Assembly: GCF_014764445.1 (NCBI RefSeq)
Contig: NZ_CP061721.1
Span: 1,612,001 to 1,676,000 of the forward strand
Length of the DNA: 64,000 nucleotides
Origin: Pseudarthrobacter sp. BIM B-2242
GTDB taxonomy: Bacteria; Actinomycetota; Actinomycetes; Actinomycetales; Micrococcaceae
Direction: 5' to 3'
Below are positions 1-8,723 of this stretch, in pieces. Numbering within the stretch: position 1 is the stretch's first letter; every line of letters begins with the position of its first letter. The position numbers were made by a program, and so were the translations under genes. The notes under the pieces were generated by a model. It was not told the origin of the DNA. It saw nothing but the letters and a program-made list of their open reading frames with translations, and made no database searches.

Positions 1-1
1 G

Positions 2-499
2 GTCCGCAACCCGATCGGCGTGAAGCTGGGTCCTTCCACCACCGGCGACGACGCCCTGCGCCTCATCGACAAACTGGACCCGGAACGCGAACCGGGCCGC
101 CTGACCTTCATCACGCGCATGGGTGCGGGAAACATCCGCGAGAAGCTCCCCGCCGTCGTCGAAAAGGTCACGGCCTCCGGCGCGCAGGTCCTTTGGGTCA
201 CGGATCCCATGCACGGGAACACGGTCACGTCCCCCAACGGCTACAAGACGCGAAATTTCGACGACGTCATTGACGAAGTGCGCGGGTTCTTCGAAGTGCA
301 CCACGCCCTGGGCACCGTCCCCGGCGGCCTGCACGTGGAGATGACCGGCGACGACGTCGCTGAATGCCTGGGCGGCGCCGATCCTGTTGACCAGGAAGCC
401 TTCCTCGACCGGTACGAGTCCGTCTGCGACCCCCGCCTCAACCACATGCAGTCCCTTGAGATGGCGTTCTTGGTGGCCGGAGCACTGGCCAAGCACTGA
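2..499 (+). CDS. aroG: Class II DAHP synthase, C-terminal part (cut by window start)
   Basis: First enzyme of the shikimate pathway: condenses phosphoenolpyruvate and erythrose 4-phosphate to 3-deoxy-D-arabino-heptulosonate 7-phosphate. The visible 165 residues are the C-terminal part of the plant-like class II family, including the WVTDPMHGNT segment and the GGLHVEMTGDDVAECLGG segment, both strongly conserved there. The frame is open to base 2, so the start lies outside the window; an internal GTG at 20 is not the start. A strong hairpin follows the stop, and the next gene, a PASTA kinase, converges on it. The same aroG/kinase neighbourhood is known in mycobacteria and corynebacteria (aroG near pknL). 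Confidence 0.95.
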   Translation, partial: VRNPIGVKLGPSTTGDDALRLIDKLDPEREPGRLTFITRMGAGNIREKLPAVVEKVTASGAQVLWVTDPMHGNTVTSPNGYKTRNFDDVIDEVRGFFEVHHALGTVPGGLHVEMTGDDVAECLGGADPVDQEAFLDRYESVCDPRLNHMQSLEMAFLVAGALAKH

Positions 500-504
500 C
501 CGTC

Positions 505-549
505 AAAAGGGTGCCTCCCGGACTTCGTGTCTCGGGAGGCACCCTTTTT
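505..549. terminator. Bidirectional terminator between aroG and pknL
   Basis: A 16-bp perfect stem (left arm 505-520, right arm 533-548) with a 12-nt loop. It has T residues on the right and A residues on the left, so it can work for both converging genes. Confidence 0.9.
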
Positions 550-583
550 GTCTTTCCGGCAGTTGCAGGCCGTGGAAACCCGG

Positions 584-2665
584 TTACACCACCGTGATGG
601 TGACGACGGAACCTTCCGGGACTTCTTCCCCAACGGGGTCCTGGTCCCGGACCGTGCCGAAGAAGCCGCCGAGGATGTTGTTGACCCGTACCTCGAAGCC
701 CAAGGCTTCCAGGCCCTTGCGGGCTTCTGTGGCCTGCTTGCCGATGAAGCTGGGCACCTCGACCATTCGGGGGCCCTTCGAGATGGTCAGGGTCACGGTG
801 CCGCCCCTGGTCAGGGTGCCGTTCGCCGGGGACTGGCTGACAACCGATCCTTCGGGGACTTTGCGGTCGAAGACCTCCTCGGGTGCGACGTCGGCCGTCA
901 GCCCCGCAGCTTCGATGGCGGCGACGGCCGCGTCTTCCTCCTGTCCCACAACAGAGGGCACCGGAATCGGCTGCGGGCCTTTGGACACGGTCAGGTTGAC
1001 CGGGGTGCCGTGCCGTGCCGGCGTGCCGGCGGCCGGATCCTGGGCGAGCACCGTGCCGGCGGCCGCGGCTTCATCAAACTGTTCCGTGACGTTTCCCAGA
1101 GCCATTTCGGCCTGGTTGAGTGCCACCTTGGCTTCCTCCAGTGTTCCGCCGGTCAGCGTGGGCAGCTCGTACAGCTGTGGCCCTTTGGAAACAAACAGCG
1201 CCACGGGCTGGAACTTCCGGATCTCTTGTCCGGCCGCAGGGTCGGAGCCCACCACCAGTCCCGAGGGGATATCGTCGTCAAAAACGTCGGTGGTCCGTGA
1301 CTGGAAGCCCGCCTCGCTGAGGAGCTGCTGTGCCTGTGAGACTGACTTGTTGGCGACCGACGGAATGGTCGCCGACGCCCCGGGACCCATGCCGAAGAAC
1401 CAGCCGGCCCCCGTGGCAAGCAGGGCGATAATGATCAGCACCACAACCCATAGGATTCCGCGGCGCCGGGGGTTTCCTTCGCGCAGGCTCCGGACCGGCG
1501 TGGCCGCAGCCCTCGACCGGGCCTTCTCGTCTTCCCTGTCCTGTTTGCGCTGCGCGCGTTTGCTGAGGGCCGCGGCGGGCTGGTTCCTGTCATCCTCTGC
1601 GTAGGGCAGGTGCTGTGTGTACGAACGGTCGGGCTCATCCGGTGGATACAGGGCATGCGGTGCATGGGGGGAGTGCGGCTGGCGCGGCGGTTGCGGCGGC
1701 TGGGCCCGGGGCCGGGGAAGGGACGACAGCGCGGCGGTTGGATTGCTGGTCCGTGCAATGACCTCGGTGGGACTCTGTTGCCCGGCAGGGACGGCGGCCG
1801 GGGGCCGGAGGTCCAGCTCGGCATTCGTGAGGTTGGTCCGGATGTGGCGGAGCTCCTGGAGCAGGGCATGGCCATCCACGGGGCGGTTTTCGGGATCGTT
1901 GGCGGTACACCACTGGACGAGTTCGTCCATCTCGGCGGCCAGCCCGGGCACCAGGGCCGACGGCGGTCCAACAGTTTCGTTGACGTGCTTGTAGGCGACC
2001 TGGATGGGGACCTCGCCGTCGTAAGGCTGCCGGCCGGTGAGCATCTCGTAGAGCATGATGCCCACCGAGTAGATGTCGCTTCGGGCGTCCGCCGGTTTCC
2101 CCAGGACAAGTTCGGGGGAGAGATAGCCGATGGTGCCGATCAGCGTTCCCGTGCTCGTGGATGTTGTCACGGCACGGGCCAGGCCAAAGTCGCCGATCTT
2201 GATGCGGCCGTCGTCGGCGATCAGGACGTTTTCCGGTTTGACATCACGGTGAATCAGTCCGGCAGCGTGGGCTTCGCCAAGTCCCTCCACCACGGGATCT
2301 ATCAGGGCAAGGGCCAGCCGGGGAGGCAGGGCACCCTTGGACCTGATGACGTCACGGAGCGTGTGGCCCTTGATGTACTCCATCACCAGGTACGCGGTGA
2401 GGCCGTCGTTGCCTTGGTCTAGCACGCCCACCACATGCGGATGGGACAGTTTCGCGGCGGCTTTCGCTTCCCTTCCGAGCCGGTCCAGGAAGGTCTCATC
2501 CGTGGCCAGGTTCGGATGGAGGACCTTGAGGGCAACATCGCGCTCAAGCCGGAGGTCAGTGGCCAAGTACACCGTGGACATGCCTCCGCGCGCGAGTTTG
2601 GAGCGGACGGCGTAGCGGTTATCCACCAGCGTTCCCACAAGACGGTCAGACACGTGTTCCTGCAC
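584..2665 (-). CDS. pknL: PASTA-domain Ser/Thr protein kinase (PknL type)
   Basis: Membrane-anchored Hanks-type kinase, 693 residues. The kinase domain covers about 18-280: glycine loop GGMSTVY (27-33), invariant Lys47 in VALK, HRDVKPEN at 139-146, DFG at 159-161, and a TSTSTGTLIGT activation loop. A low-complexity Pro/Ala linker follows, then one transmembrane segment at about 405-427. Four PASTA repeats of about 66 residues run to the C terminus; in this family they bind peptidoglycan or muropeptides outside the cell. Position beside aroG, and close to an Rv2175c-type regulator and a polyprenyl synthetase gene, supports assignment to PknL rather than PknB. The GTG start is chosen because a TAGGAT -10 lies 6 nt upstream, which implies a leaderless mRNA. 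Confidence 0.92.
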   Translation of the reverse strand: MQEHVSDRLVGTLVDNRYAVRSKLARGGMSTVYLATDLRLERDVALKVLHPNLATDETFLDRLGREAKAAAKLSHPHVVGVLDQGNDGLTAYLVMEYIKGHTLRDVIRSKGALPPRLALALIDPVVEGLGEAHAAGLIHRDVKPENVLIADDGRIKIGDFGLARAVTTSTSTGTLIGTIGYLSPELVLGKPADARSDIYSVGIMLYEMLTGRQPYDGEVPIQVAYKHVNETVGPPSALVPGLAAEMDELVQWCTANDPENRPVDGHALLQELRHIRTNLTNAELDLRPPAAVPAGQQSPTEVIARTSNPTAALSSLPRPRAQPPQPPRQPHSPHAPHALYPPDEPDRSYTQHLPYAEDDRNQPAAALSKRAQRKQDREDEKARSRAAATPVRSLREGNPRRRGILWVVVLIIIALLATGAGWFFGMGPGASATIPSVANKSVSQAQQLLSEAGFQSRTTDVFDDDIPSGLVVGSDPAAGQEIRKFQPVALFVSKGPQLYELPTLTGGTLEEAKVALNQAEMALGNVTEQFDEAAAAGTVLAQDPAAGTPARHGTPVNLTVSKGPQPIPVPSVVGQEEDAAVAAIEAAGLTADVAPEEVFDRKVPEGSVVSQSPANGTLTRGGTVTLTISKGPRMVEVPSFIGKQATEARKGLEALGFEVRVNNILGGFFGTVRDQDPVGEEVPEGSVVTITVV

Positions 2666-2671
2666 CCTACG

Positions 2672-2677
2672 ATCCTA
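2672..2677 (-). promoter_or_regulatory. -10 element of pknL (leaderless type)
   Basis: TAGGAT on the minus strand, 6 nt before the GTG start, so the predicted transcript starts at the start codon. Confidence 0.55.
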
Positions 2678-2684
2678 ATCCCGC

Positions 2685-2729
2685 AACGAAAAGGGTCCGA
2701 ACCGACCTGCGGTCCGGACCCTTTTCGTT
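2685..2729 (-). terminator. Terminator after the LysM/transglycosylase gene
   Basis: Perfect 15-bp stem (2685-2699 with 2715-2729) and a short T tract on the minus strand. It separates the LysM protein gene from pknL, which lies downstream on the same strand. Confidence 0.85.
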
Positions 2730-2780
2730 ATCCTTGGTGCCCGTGCCAGCAGGGTCCCGGGGTATTGCGGACGTACAGCA

Positions 2781-4166
2781 TTAGCCGCCGAAGGTCGTCC
2801 GGTGCGCTTTGATGGCGGCCACGTAGACCTTGGTGTCGTCGTACATGCCGTACTTGCTGACAGAATACTGGCCCTGGTAGTACCCGGCGATTGCTGTGTC
2901 CAGATCCTTGCTGGTGGCAATAAGCCGCTTGATGATGGCAACGCCGGCAGTGGCATTGTCATAGGGGTCCAGGAGGTTCAGCTTCCTCCCCACGAGGTCA
3001 GAGGCCCACTCGCCGGACGTGGGAATGACCTGCATGGTTCCGATGGCGTTGGCGGGCGAAACAGCGCGCTGGTTGAAACCCGATTCCTGGTGCGCAAAGG
3101 CGAGGGCCAGGGACGGTTCCACTCCCATGGAGCGGGCTGTGTCGGCCACAATGGTGCGCATCTGGTCGCGGGACGGCACCGGGGCGGCGTTCAACAGCGC
3201 CTTGTTCTGGTTGGCGGAGCTGACCACGGCTTCGGGGTAGGTGAAGCCAAGGAAGGAGCTCGGCACAAGCGGTGTCACGCTGGCGGCAGGAGCGGACGAG
3301 GCCGGCTGGACCGATCCGCCCGGAATGACCAGCTTGTTGCCCGGGTAGATGACAGAGGTCATGCTGAGCTGATTGGCCGCCAGGATGTCCGAGAGCTTGA
3401 CCCCATGCTTGGAAGCGATCGCCGACAGGGTATCCCCGGCCTTGACCGTGTAGGAGCCGCCAGGAGCGGGCGCGGGAGCCGCGGGCGCCGGGGCAGGAGC
3501 TGCCGGAGCGGCTGCCGGCTGAGGTGCCGCGGCGGCTGACTCGCCGGAGCCCACCTTGACCTTCTGGCCCGGGTAGATGACGGAACGCATGTTCAGGCCG
3601 TTCCAGCTGAAAATATCCGACAGGCTGACGTTGTGCCGCGCGGCGATGGCGCCGAGCGTATCGCCGGACTTCACGGTGTAGCTGCCGCCCGAACTGGCCA
3701 GCGGGGCAGGCGCTGCAGCCGGCGCTGCCGGCGCCGGGGCTGCGGGTGAGGCTGAACCGGACAGCTTGATCTTCTGGCCCGGGTAAATGATGGTGTTCGG
3801 CTGGAGATTGTTGAGCTTCAGGACGTCGTTGGTGTTGAGTCCGAACCTGCCGGCAATCGCACTGATGGTGTCACCACGGGCAATGGTGTACTCGGCGGGG
3901 GCAGAAGGCTGGGCCGGCTGGAAGGCTGCCGGAATCGTTGTGGACACCGAAGCCGCCGGGATCAGGCCGGCTTTGGCTTCGGCTGCCTGGGCCTTCATGG
4001 CAGCGGCCAATGTAGCGGGCAGGGGGCGCGCAGGCGCCGGAGCGGCAGCTGCGGGATGGGCTAGAGCCAAGGACGACAAGACAACCGCAGGAAGTGCCGC
4101 TGTAGTGGCAGCAATCATGGGCAGACTCGGCCGCGGGGTCTGCTTAGGCGAGCGGGACGTCGTCAT
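2781..4166 (-). CDS. Secreted LysM-repeat lytic transglycosylase-like cell-wall hydrolase
   Basis: Predicted exported peptidoglycan-cleaving enzyme, 461 residues. A signal peptide occupies about 1-43 (basic start, hydrophobic core, AHPAAAA end). Three LysM repeats (about 93-135, 163-205, 238-282) each have the YT(V/I)..GDT..AI core and bind glycan strands; Ala/Pro linkers separate them. The C-terminal part (about 335-455) is an SLT-type lysozyme-like fold with the likely catalytic Glu361 in AFAHQESGFN and the following GTMQVIP motif. The start has a fair ribosome site (AGAGGA). The gene is monocistronic: terminator downstream, divergent promoter region upstream. The exact bond cleaved cannot be decided from sequence. 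Confidence 0.88.
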   Translation of the reverse strand: MTTSRSPKQTPRPSLPMIAATTAALPAVVLSSLALAHPAAAAPAPARPLPATLAAAMKAQAAEAKAGLIPAASVSTTIPAAFQPAQPSAPAEYTIARGDTISAIAGRFGLNTNDVLKLNNLQPNTIIYPGQKIKLSGSASPAAPAPAAPAAAPAPLASSGGSYTVKSGDTLGAIAARHNVSLSDIFSWNGLNMRSVIYPGQKVKVGSGESAAAAPQPAAAPAAPAPAPAAPAPAPGGSYTVKAGDTLSAIASKHGVKLSDILAANQLSMTSVIYPGNKLVIPGGSVQPASSAPAASVTPLVPSSFLGFTYPEAVVSSANQNKALLNAAPVPSRDQMRTIVADTARSMGVEPSLALAFAHQESGFNQRAVSPANAIGTMQVIPTSGEWASDLVGRKLNLLDPYDNATAGVAIIKRLIATSKDLDTAIAGYYQGQYSVSKYGMYDDTKVYVAAIKAHRTTFGG

Positions 4167-4406
4167 GGATGGAATCCTCTTCTATAACTGCCGGGGACGA
4201 GTGGTGCAGGTGTGACTATTGATACTAGTGTGACTTAAGTTATCAACGTTACAAATGTGATCTATGTGAATCTCTCACGAATTTTGTCCTAGCACAAGAA
4301 GTTTGCATCGGCGGGATGTGCGACTTCGTGGAGTGTCGCCTGCTTTGGGGTGCCCCGGCGAAAAGCGGACTAGGCTACATGGCTCCGGCCATGGCAACCT
4401 TGATCC
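4167..4406. promoter_or_regulatory. Divergent promoter region, LysM hydrolase / small regulator
   Basis: This 240-bp AT-richer stretch separates two divergent genes. On the minus strand it holds GTAACGTTGATAAC (4239-4252), a direct repeat of a (G/A)TAAC half-site with a 9-nt period, about 75 bp before the hydrolase start. On the plus strand a TAGGCT hexamer at 4371-4376 could be the -10 of the small regulator gene. No further gene is visible. Confidence 0.4.
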
Positions 4407-4760
4407 GTGAGTAACGTAGAAAGCCTTGTGGGCGAGTGGCTGCCCCTGCCGGATGTCGCGCAGTTGTTGGACGTTTCAATTACGAAGGTGCACAGCCTTC
4501 TTGACGAACGTTCCCTGGTAGCCCTTCGGGTCGGTGAGCGGCGGATCCGTTCAGTTCCTGCCGCCTTTATCCAGGACGGCCATGTTGTGGACAGCCTGAG
4601 GGGCACCATCATTGTCCTGTCCGACGCCGGGTATTCCGACGAAGACCTCATCGTCTGGCTGTTTACCGCTGACGATTCGCTGCGTGGCCGGCCGATTGAC
4701 GCCCTGCGCGAAGGCCGCAAGACCGAAATCCGGCGCAGGGCCCAGACCCTCGCCTGGTAA
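4407..4760 (+). CDS. Rv2175c-type winged-helix DNA-binding protein
   Basis: Small protein of 117 residues. The N-terminal half, WLPLPDVAQLLDVSITKVHSL, is a helix-turn-helix of the excisionase/MerR kind; the C-terminal half is short and helical. Length, motif and position match the mycobacterial Rv2175c family, whose member is a substrate of PknL. Here it lies one gene away from a pknL-type kinase gene, so a kinase-controlled DNA-binding role is a reasonable inference. The start is GTG, overlapped by the end of a 12-codon upstream frame (ATG at 4379), which may be chance. DNA target unknown. Confidence 0.8.
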   Translation: MSNVESLVGEWLPLPDVAQLLDVSITKVHSLLDERSLVALRVGERRIRSVPAAFIQDGHVVDSLRGTIIVLSDAGYSDEDLIVWLFTADDSLRGRPIDALREGRKTEIRRRAQTLAW

Positions 4761-4784
4761 CGCTGACTCCGCCGGGGGCTGGAA

Positions 4785-5879
4785 TCAGGCGGCGCGGCTG
4801 ACGGTGGCCTCCGCCAGCCGCCGCAGTGCCGTTTTGGGCAGTTCGTCCAGAGTCAACATTTCCAAGGCGTCGTAGGCGGCCGTGCCGAATTCGCCGATCA
4901 GCAGTTCGGTTGCCTGCAGGGCCCCGGACTCTTCAATGATCCGGCGAATCTCGGCCACATCCCCGTCACCCAGGTCCGGGCTGCCGAGCTTTGCGTCAAT
5001 AAACGCTGATTCTGCGGGGGAGGACTGTTCCAGTGCCAGAGCAATCAGGACAGTCCTCTTGCCTTCGCGGAGATCGTCACCTGCCGGTTTGCCTGTGGTG
5101 ACGGGGTCGCCGAAGACACCCAGGACGTCATCGCGAAGCTGGAAGGCTTCGCCCAGGGGCAAGGCAAAGGCCGAGTAGCCTCTGAGGAGTTCGTCAGACG
5201 CGCCTGCGAGTGCGCCGCCAAGTGCCAGCGGATGCTCGGTGGAATATTTGGCAGACTTGAACCTGATAATCGATTGGGCGCGCGTCACTGCTCCGGCACG
5301 GTCCCGGACCGGGCCGGCGACTTCTTCCAGGATGTCCAGGTACTGCCCGGCCATCACCTCGGTGCGCATGAGGTTGAAGATCAGCCGCGCCCGGCTGCCG
5401 GCTGCCGCCTGCCCGCCGATGTCGGTGAACGCCTCTTCGCTGAAGGACAGGCAAAGGTCCCCGGTCAGGATGGCCGCCGCGTGTCCGAACCGCTCGCTGT
5501 CCAAGGCCCAGCCCTGGGCGTCGTGGAGCTGGCTGAACCGGCGGTGGACGCTTGGCCCGCCCCGCCGGGTATCGGAGCGGTCGATGATGTCGTCGTGGAT
5601 CAGGGCTGCGGCCTGGAACAGCTCCAGGGCCGATCCTGCCGTGACAATCTGCGCCGCCGAGGGGTCGCCGCCGGCGCCGCGCCAGCCCCAGTAGCACATC
5701 AGGGCCCGGAGCCTTTTGCCGCCGGTCACCAGGTTGGAGATGGAACCCATAAGGGGTTCGACATCGGGGGAAATGGCCGCCACAAGGGCTTGCCGCGTGG
5801 TGAGGAACTCTGTGAGCTCCCCGGCAACTGCGGCTACAAAAGCGGTCTGTTCAAGCCTCAGCTGCTCCGAAACCGTCAC
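4785..5879 (-). CDS. Polyprenyl (geranylgeranyl-type) diphosphate synthase
   Basis: Trans-isoprenyl diphosphate synthase, 364 residues, extending allylic diphosphates with isopentenyl diphosphate in the cytoplasm. The first Asp-rich motif is HDDIID (D96, D97, D100); the second begins at D250-D251 in LRDDVLGVFGD; the GGKRLR substrate-binding motif is at about 53-58. Chain length cannot be read safely; products of C20 and above are usual for actinobacterial members, feeding menaquinone, carotenoid or decaprenyl synthesis. The GTG start overlaps the stop of the upstream lipoprotein gene by 4 bp (GTGA), so the two are translationally coupled. Confidence 0.9.
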   Translation of the reverse strand: MTVSEQLRLEQTAFVAAVAGELTEFLTTRQALVAAISPDVEPLMGSISNLVTGGKRLRALMCYWGWRGAGGDPSAAQIVTAGSALELFQAAALIHDDIIDRSDTRRGGPSVHRRFSQLHDAQGWALDSERFGHAAAILTGDLCLSFSEEAFTDIGGQAAAGSRARLIFNLMRTEVMAGQYLDILEEVAGPVRDRAGAVTRAQSIIRFKSAKYSTEHPLALGGALAGASDELLRGYSAFALPLGEAFQLRDDVLGVFGDPVTTGKPAGDDLREGKRTVLIALALEQSSPAESAFIDAKLGSPDLGDGDVAEIRRIIEESGALQATELLIGEFGTAAYDALEMLTLDELPKTALRRLAEATVSRAA

Positions 5880-6403
5880 TTGGCTGACTCAACTGCCACG
5901 TTGGCGCCGATGGTAAACGTGGAAACTCCGGCCGCTTCGACAACCGCGATGTTGACTGTCTCGTTGTCGTTCCGGACGAAGTCCTTGGACGCCACAGCTC
6001 CGACAGCGTCGCCCGGAACGGCCTTGAACCCCAGTCCCTCGAGGTGCTTTGCATAGAAGTCCACGACGGCGGCCGTAGGGGCCGGGAGGCTAGCCACCAA
6101 TGCGACGGTGGCGGGCGCAGCGGTTTTGTCGAAACTGCTGGAAATTACAGTGGCGCCGGGCATCACGGGGATCAGGGCTTCCGGAAAACCTTCAACAATT
6201 TTCCCTACCGTCGCCGATGTTCCGGGCGACGCCGTCGGGCTCGGCGAAGCGGTGACGCTGGATGGGCTTGAGGTGGGCGATGCGGTTCCTACAGAAGACG
6301 GGGTCACTCCGGGCGCCGCGGGGCTGCAGGCAGCAAGCGCCAGCATTGCGCCGGCGGCGAGTGCCGCTAATCCTGTTGGCTTAAGACTTGTCGTGACCGT
6401 CAC
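5876..6403 (-). CDS. Putative lipoprotein of unknown function
   Basis: About 175 residues. The start is set at the GTG at 6403 because an AGGAGG ribosome site lies 9 nt upstream; a longer frame to 6460 has no such support. The N terminus has a hydrophobic stretch ending in LAAC, a lipobox, so the mature protein is probably anchored by a lipid-modified Cys. A Ser/Thr/Pro-rich linker follows, then a compact domain without a motif I recognise. It is first gene of a two-gene unit with the prenyl synthase (4-bp overlap). Function unknown. Confidence 0.75.
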   Translation of the reverse strand: MTVTTSLKPTGLAALAAGAMLALAACSPAAPGVTPSSVGTASPTSSPSSVTASPSPTASPGTSATVGKIVEGFPEALIPVMPGATVISSSFDKTAAPATVALVASLPAPTAAVVDFYAKHLEGLGFKAVPGDAVGAVASKDFVRNDNETVNIAVVEAAGVSTFTIGANVAVESAK

Positions 6404-6464
6404 AGGGACTTTCCTCCTGGGGTTGATGCCGGACTCAGCCTCCAGTTTAGTCAGTACCAACCGA

Positions 6465-6470
6465 TAGAAT
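6465..6470 (+). promoter_or_regulatory. -10 element of dinB (leaderless type)
   Basis: TAGAAT, 7 nt before the GTG start of dinB. Confidence 0.5.
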
Positions 6471-6477
6471 TTCCCGT

Positions 6478-7701
6478 GTGGGGCTTGAGCGGAACAACCA
6501 GTACACCGAAGCGGGTCTTCGGGAGCTCCGTCGCAACTGCATCATGCACGTGGATATGGACGCCTTTTTCGTTTCCGTGGAGCTTCGCACCCGCCCTGAG
6601 CTTCGCGGAAAGCCTGTGATTGTCGGGTTTCCGGCGGACCGTTCCGTGGTCCTTTCGGCATCGTATGAGGCCCGCGCCTTCGGCGTGAAGTCCGCCATGC
6701 CCATGGTGGTTGCGGCCAGGATGTGCCCCAAAGCCGTCATCATCGAACCCCGCCACAAGCTGTACTACGAGGTTTCTGCCCAGCTGATGGAAATCTTCGA
6801 GTCCATCACCGAACTCGTGGAACCGCTGAGTGTCGATGAGGCCTTCCTGGATGTCAGCGGCGCGATCCGGCGTTTGGGCACGCCACGCGAAATCGGTGAG
6901 CTGATCCGCCGCCGGGTTGCTGCTGAGCTGGGCATTACCGCGTCCGTGGGCATCGCAGCGAGCAAATTCGTTGCAAAGATCGCGTCCACGCGCTGTAAGC
7001 CGGATGGGCTTTTGCTGATTGGTCCCGACGAGACGGTCCCCTACCTTCACAGCCTCCCGGTTGGTGCATTGTGGGGAATCGGTGCCAAGACCGCTGACGT
7101 CCTGGCGCGGATGGGTATTCGGACGGTGGCTGATGTGGCGGCCACGCCTGTGACCTCGCTGAAAAAGGTCCTTGGCGCCACGGGGGAGCATGTCTACCGG
7201 CTTTCGTGGGGGATCGACCCGCGGCCGGTCACTCCGGTGCGGCTCGAGAAGAGCATCGGCGCCGAAGAGACTTTTGCGGTGGACACCGGTGACGCGTCGC
7301 TCATCAGCCGGGAACTGTTGAGGCTGTCCCATCGAACGGCCGGGCGGTTGCGCAGTTCAGGCATGGTGGCGCGCACCGTTGCGCTGAAGCTGCGCTACTC
7401 CGACTTTTCCACCATTACCCGGAGCCGTACCGTCCACACGCCGGTGGACAGTGCCCAGCTGATCCATGCCGTGGCACTTCAGCTACTGGATTCCGTTGGC
7501 CCGCGGCCCATGACCGTCCGGTTGGTGGGCATCCGGGCAGAGCAGCTTGAAGAGGCCGCCCAGACCTCCCTGCAGTTGAGCCTTGACCGCAGGGATGACA
7601 ACTGGCGGGCGGCGGAGCAGGTACTGGATCAGGTCAGCCGGAAGTTCGGCAACAAATCGGTCCTTCCGGCGAGCCTGCTGGGTCCGGGAGACGGGCATTG
7701 A
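6478..7701 (+). CDS. dinB: DNA polymerase IV (Y family)
   Basis: Translesion polymerase of 407 residues. Metal-binding motifs are MHVDMDAFFVSVE near the N terminus (about residues 23-35) and SVDEAFLDVS (about 118-127), followed by the Y-family thumb and little-finger regions; the ASVGIAASKFVAKIAS segment is typical of DinB. I see no clear beta-clamp motif at the C terminus (ends SLLGPGDGH). The gene stands alone on the plus strand with a probable leaderless promoter. No LexA box was recognised, so damage induction is not supported. Confidence 0.93.
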   Translation: MGLERNNQYTEAGLRELRRNCIMHVDMDAFFVSVELRTRPELRGKPVIVGFPADRSVVLSASYEARAFGVKSAMPMVVAARMCPKAVIIEPRHKLYYEVSAQLMEIFESITELVEPLSVDEAFLDVSGAIRRLGTPREIGELIRRRVAAELGITASVGIAASKFVAKIASTRCKPDGLLLIGPDETVPYLHSLPVGALWGIGAKTADVLARMGIRTVADVAATPVTSLKKVLGATGEHVYRLSWGIDPRPVTPVRLEKSIGAEETFAVDTGDASLISRELLRLSHRTAGRLRSSGMVARTVALKLRYSDFSTITRSRTVHTPVDSAQLIHAVALQLLDSVGPRPMTVRLVGIRAEQLEEAAQTSLQLSLDRRDDNWRAAEQVLDQVSRKFGNKSVLPASLLGPGDGH

Positions 7702-7770
7702 CAAGGTGGTCCGCGTCGACGATGGGCGGCTTAGGGCGGGGGCTGGCCGTCTTTCAGAACGGCCTCCGAC

Positions 7771-7796
7771 AAACTATCCTTATATGTACATAGTTT
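7771..7796. promoter_or_regulatory. Inverted repeat upstream of the DUF3040 gene
   Basis: AAACTAT and ATAGTTT (7-bp perfect arms, 12-nt spacer) in a locally AT-rich patch of the 266-bp gap after dinB. It could be an operator or part of a promoter; nothing identifies a binding protein. Confidence 0.3.
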
Positions 7797-7967
7797 TCAG
7801 TTACTGCCGGACTTTCTTGGACTTACTGCCGTTCCAAAACATGCCCGTGCCGGTGTTCGCGTTCCGCCAGTTGACGGGGCGGGAACCTCCCGGGCACGCC
7901 GGTCGTTATCGGAGCAGGAGTACGGGATGGGACCAGCCCGGACGTTGGCCTACTTAAGGAGGTCGTG

Positions 7968-8342
7968 ATGCCGCTCTCGGAGCACGAACAGAAGCTGCTG
8001 GAGCAGTTGGAGAAGCAGCTGCACGAGGACGATCCGAAGTTCGCGAATTCCATGGGGTCGGACCCGGGACGTACGTGGTCCACGCGCCACGTGGTCATCG
8101 GTGTCCTGTGCGCCCTGGCGGGCATCGCGTTGCTCCTGGTCGGCGTCACCACCCAGATCATCATCGTCGGCGTTCTCGGGTTCGTGGTCATGGGCGGCGG
8201 TGTTTACTTCGCCACAATGCGCAGTGGTTCCGGCTCAAAGGCAGGCTCCGCTTCCGGTACAGGCAAGTCCGGAAAGCCCCGGAGTTCGTTTATGTCCAGC
8301 CTGGAGGAACGCTGGGACGAGCGTCGCCGCGACGAATCATGA
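7968..8342 (+). CDS. DUF3040 family small membrane protein
   Basis: Protein of 124 residues starting MPLSEHEQKLLEQLEKQL, the family's hallmark N terminus, followed by two adjacent membrane segments (about 44-62 and 66-84) and a basic, Ser/Gly-rich tail. The ATG at 7968 is preferred over the GTG at 7965 because the AAGGAGG site (7956-7962) is then 5 nt away. Such genes often lie just before mraZ in actinobacteria. Biochemical function is unknown; a terminator separates it from the division cluster. Confidence 0.85.
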   Translation: MPLSEHEQKLLEQLEKQLHEDDPKFANSMGSDPGRTWSTRHVVIGVLCALAGIALLLVGVTTQIIIVGVLGFVVMGGGVYFATMRSGSGSKAGSASGTGKSGKPRSSFMSSLEERWDERRRDES

Positions 8343-8489
8343 GGCAGTGCCTCCGCTGATTGCACGGTTCGCCGAGTTGAACAGCCCGCCGCGGTAAGCG
8401 TCGGCCGTTTTTCCCTGTATTGTCCCCGCCACTTCGATTTACCCTCCACTTTGCTCCCCGTCTGGCTCCCCACCGCTGAGTGGGACCGC

Positions 8490-8523
8490 GCAGAAGACCC
8501 GCCGAGGCGGGTCTTCTGCATTT
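8490..8523 (+). terminator. Terminator between the DUF3040 gene and mraZ
   Basis: Perfect 14-bp stem (8490-8503 with 8506-8519), 2-nt loop, then a short ATTT tail. Confidence 0.8.
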
Positions 8524-8723
8524 AACGGCAGTTCTCCGGGGGATTCGCGCTGCGGCCGGACGCCGCAGGAGGGGAGCCCGCGACGGCGGCGGTGCCGGCG
8601 TCGTGATCTCCCGCCCCCGGGATGCCGGGACGCCCCACCCGGCCTCCACTTTCATCCACCCCGCGGATCCCCGCCATTTGGCGCGCCAATCGCTAAAAGG
8701 GGGAGCAGTGGGCCGCTTTTGCG
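8524..8723. other. Long gene-free leader before the mraZ promoter
   Basis: Part of the 479-bp gap between 8342 and 8822. It is GC-rich, has open frames only by composition, and holds no convincing gene, repeat or RNA. The gap's useful parts are the terminator at its left and the MraZ operator at its right. Confidence 0.5.
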
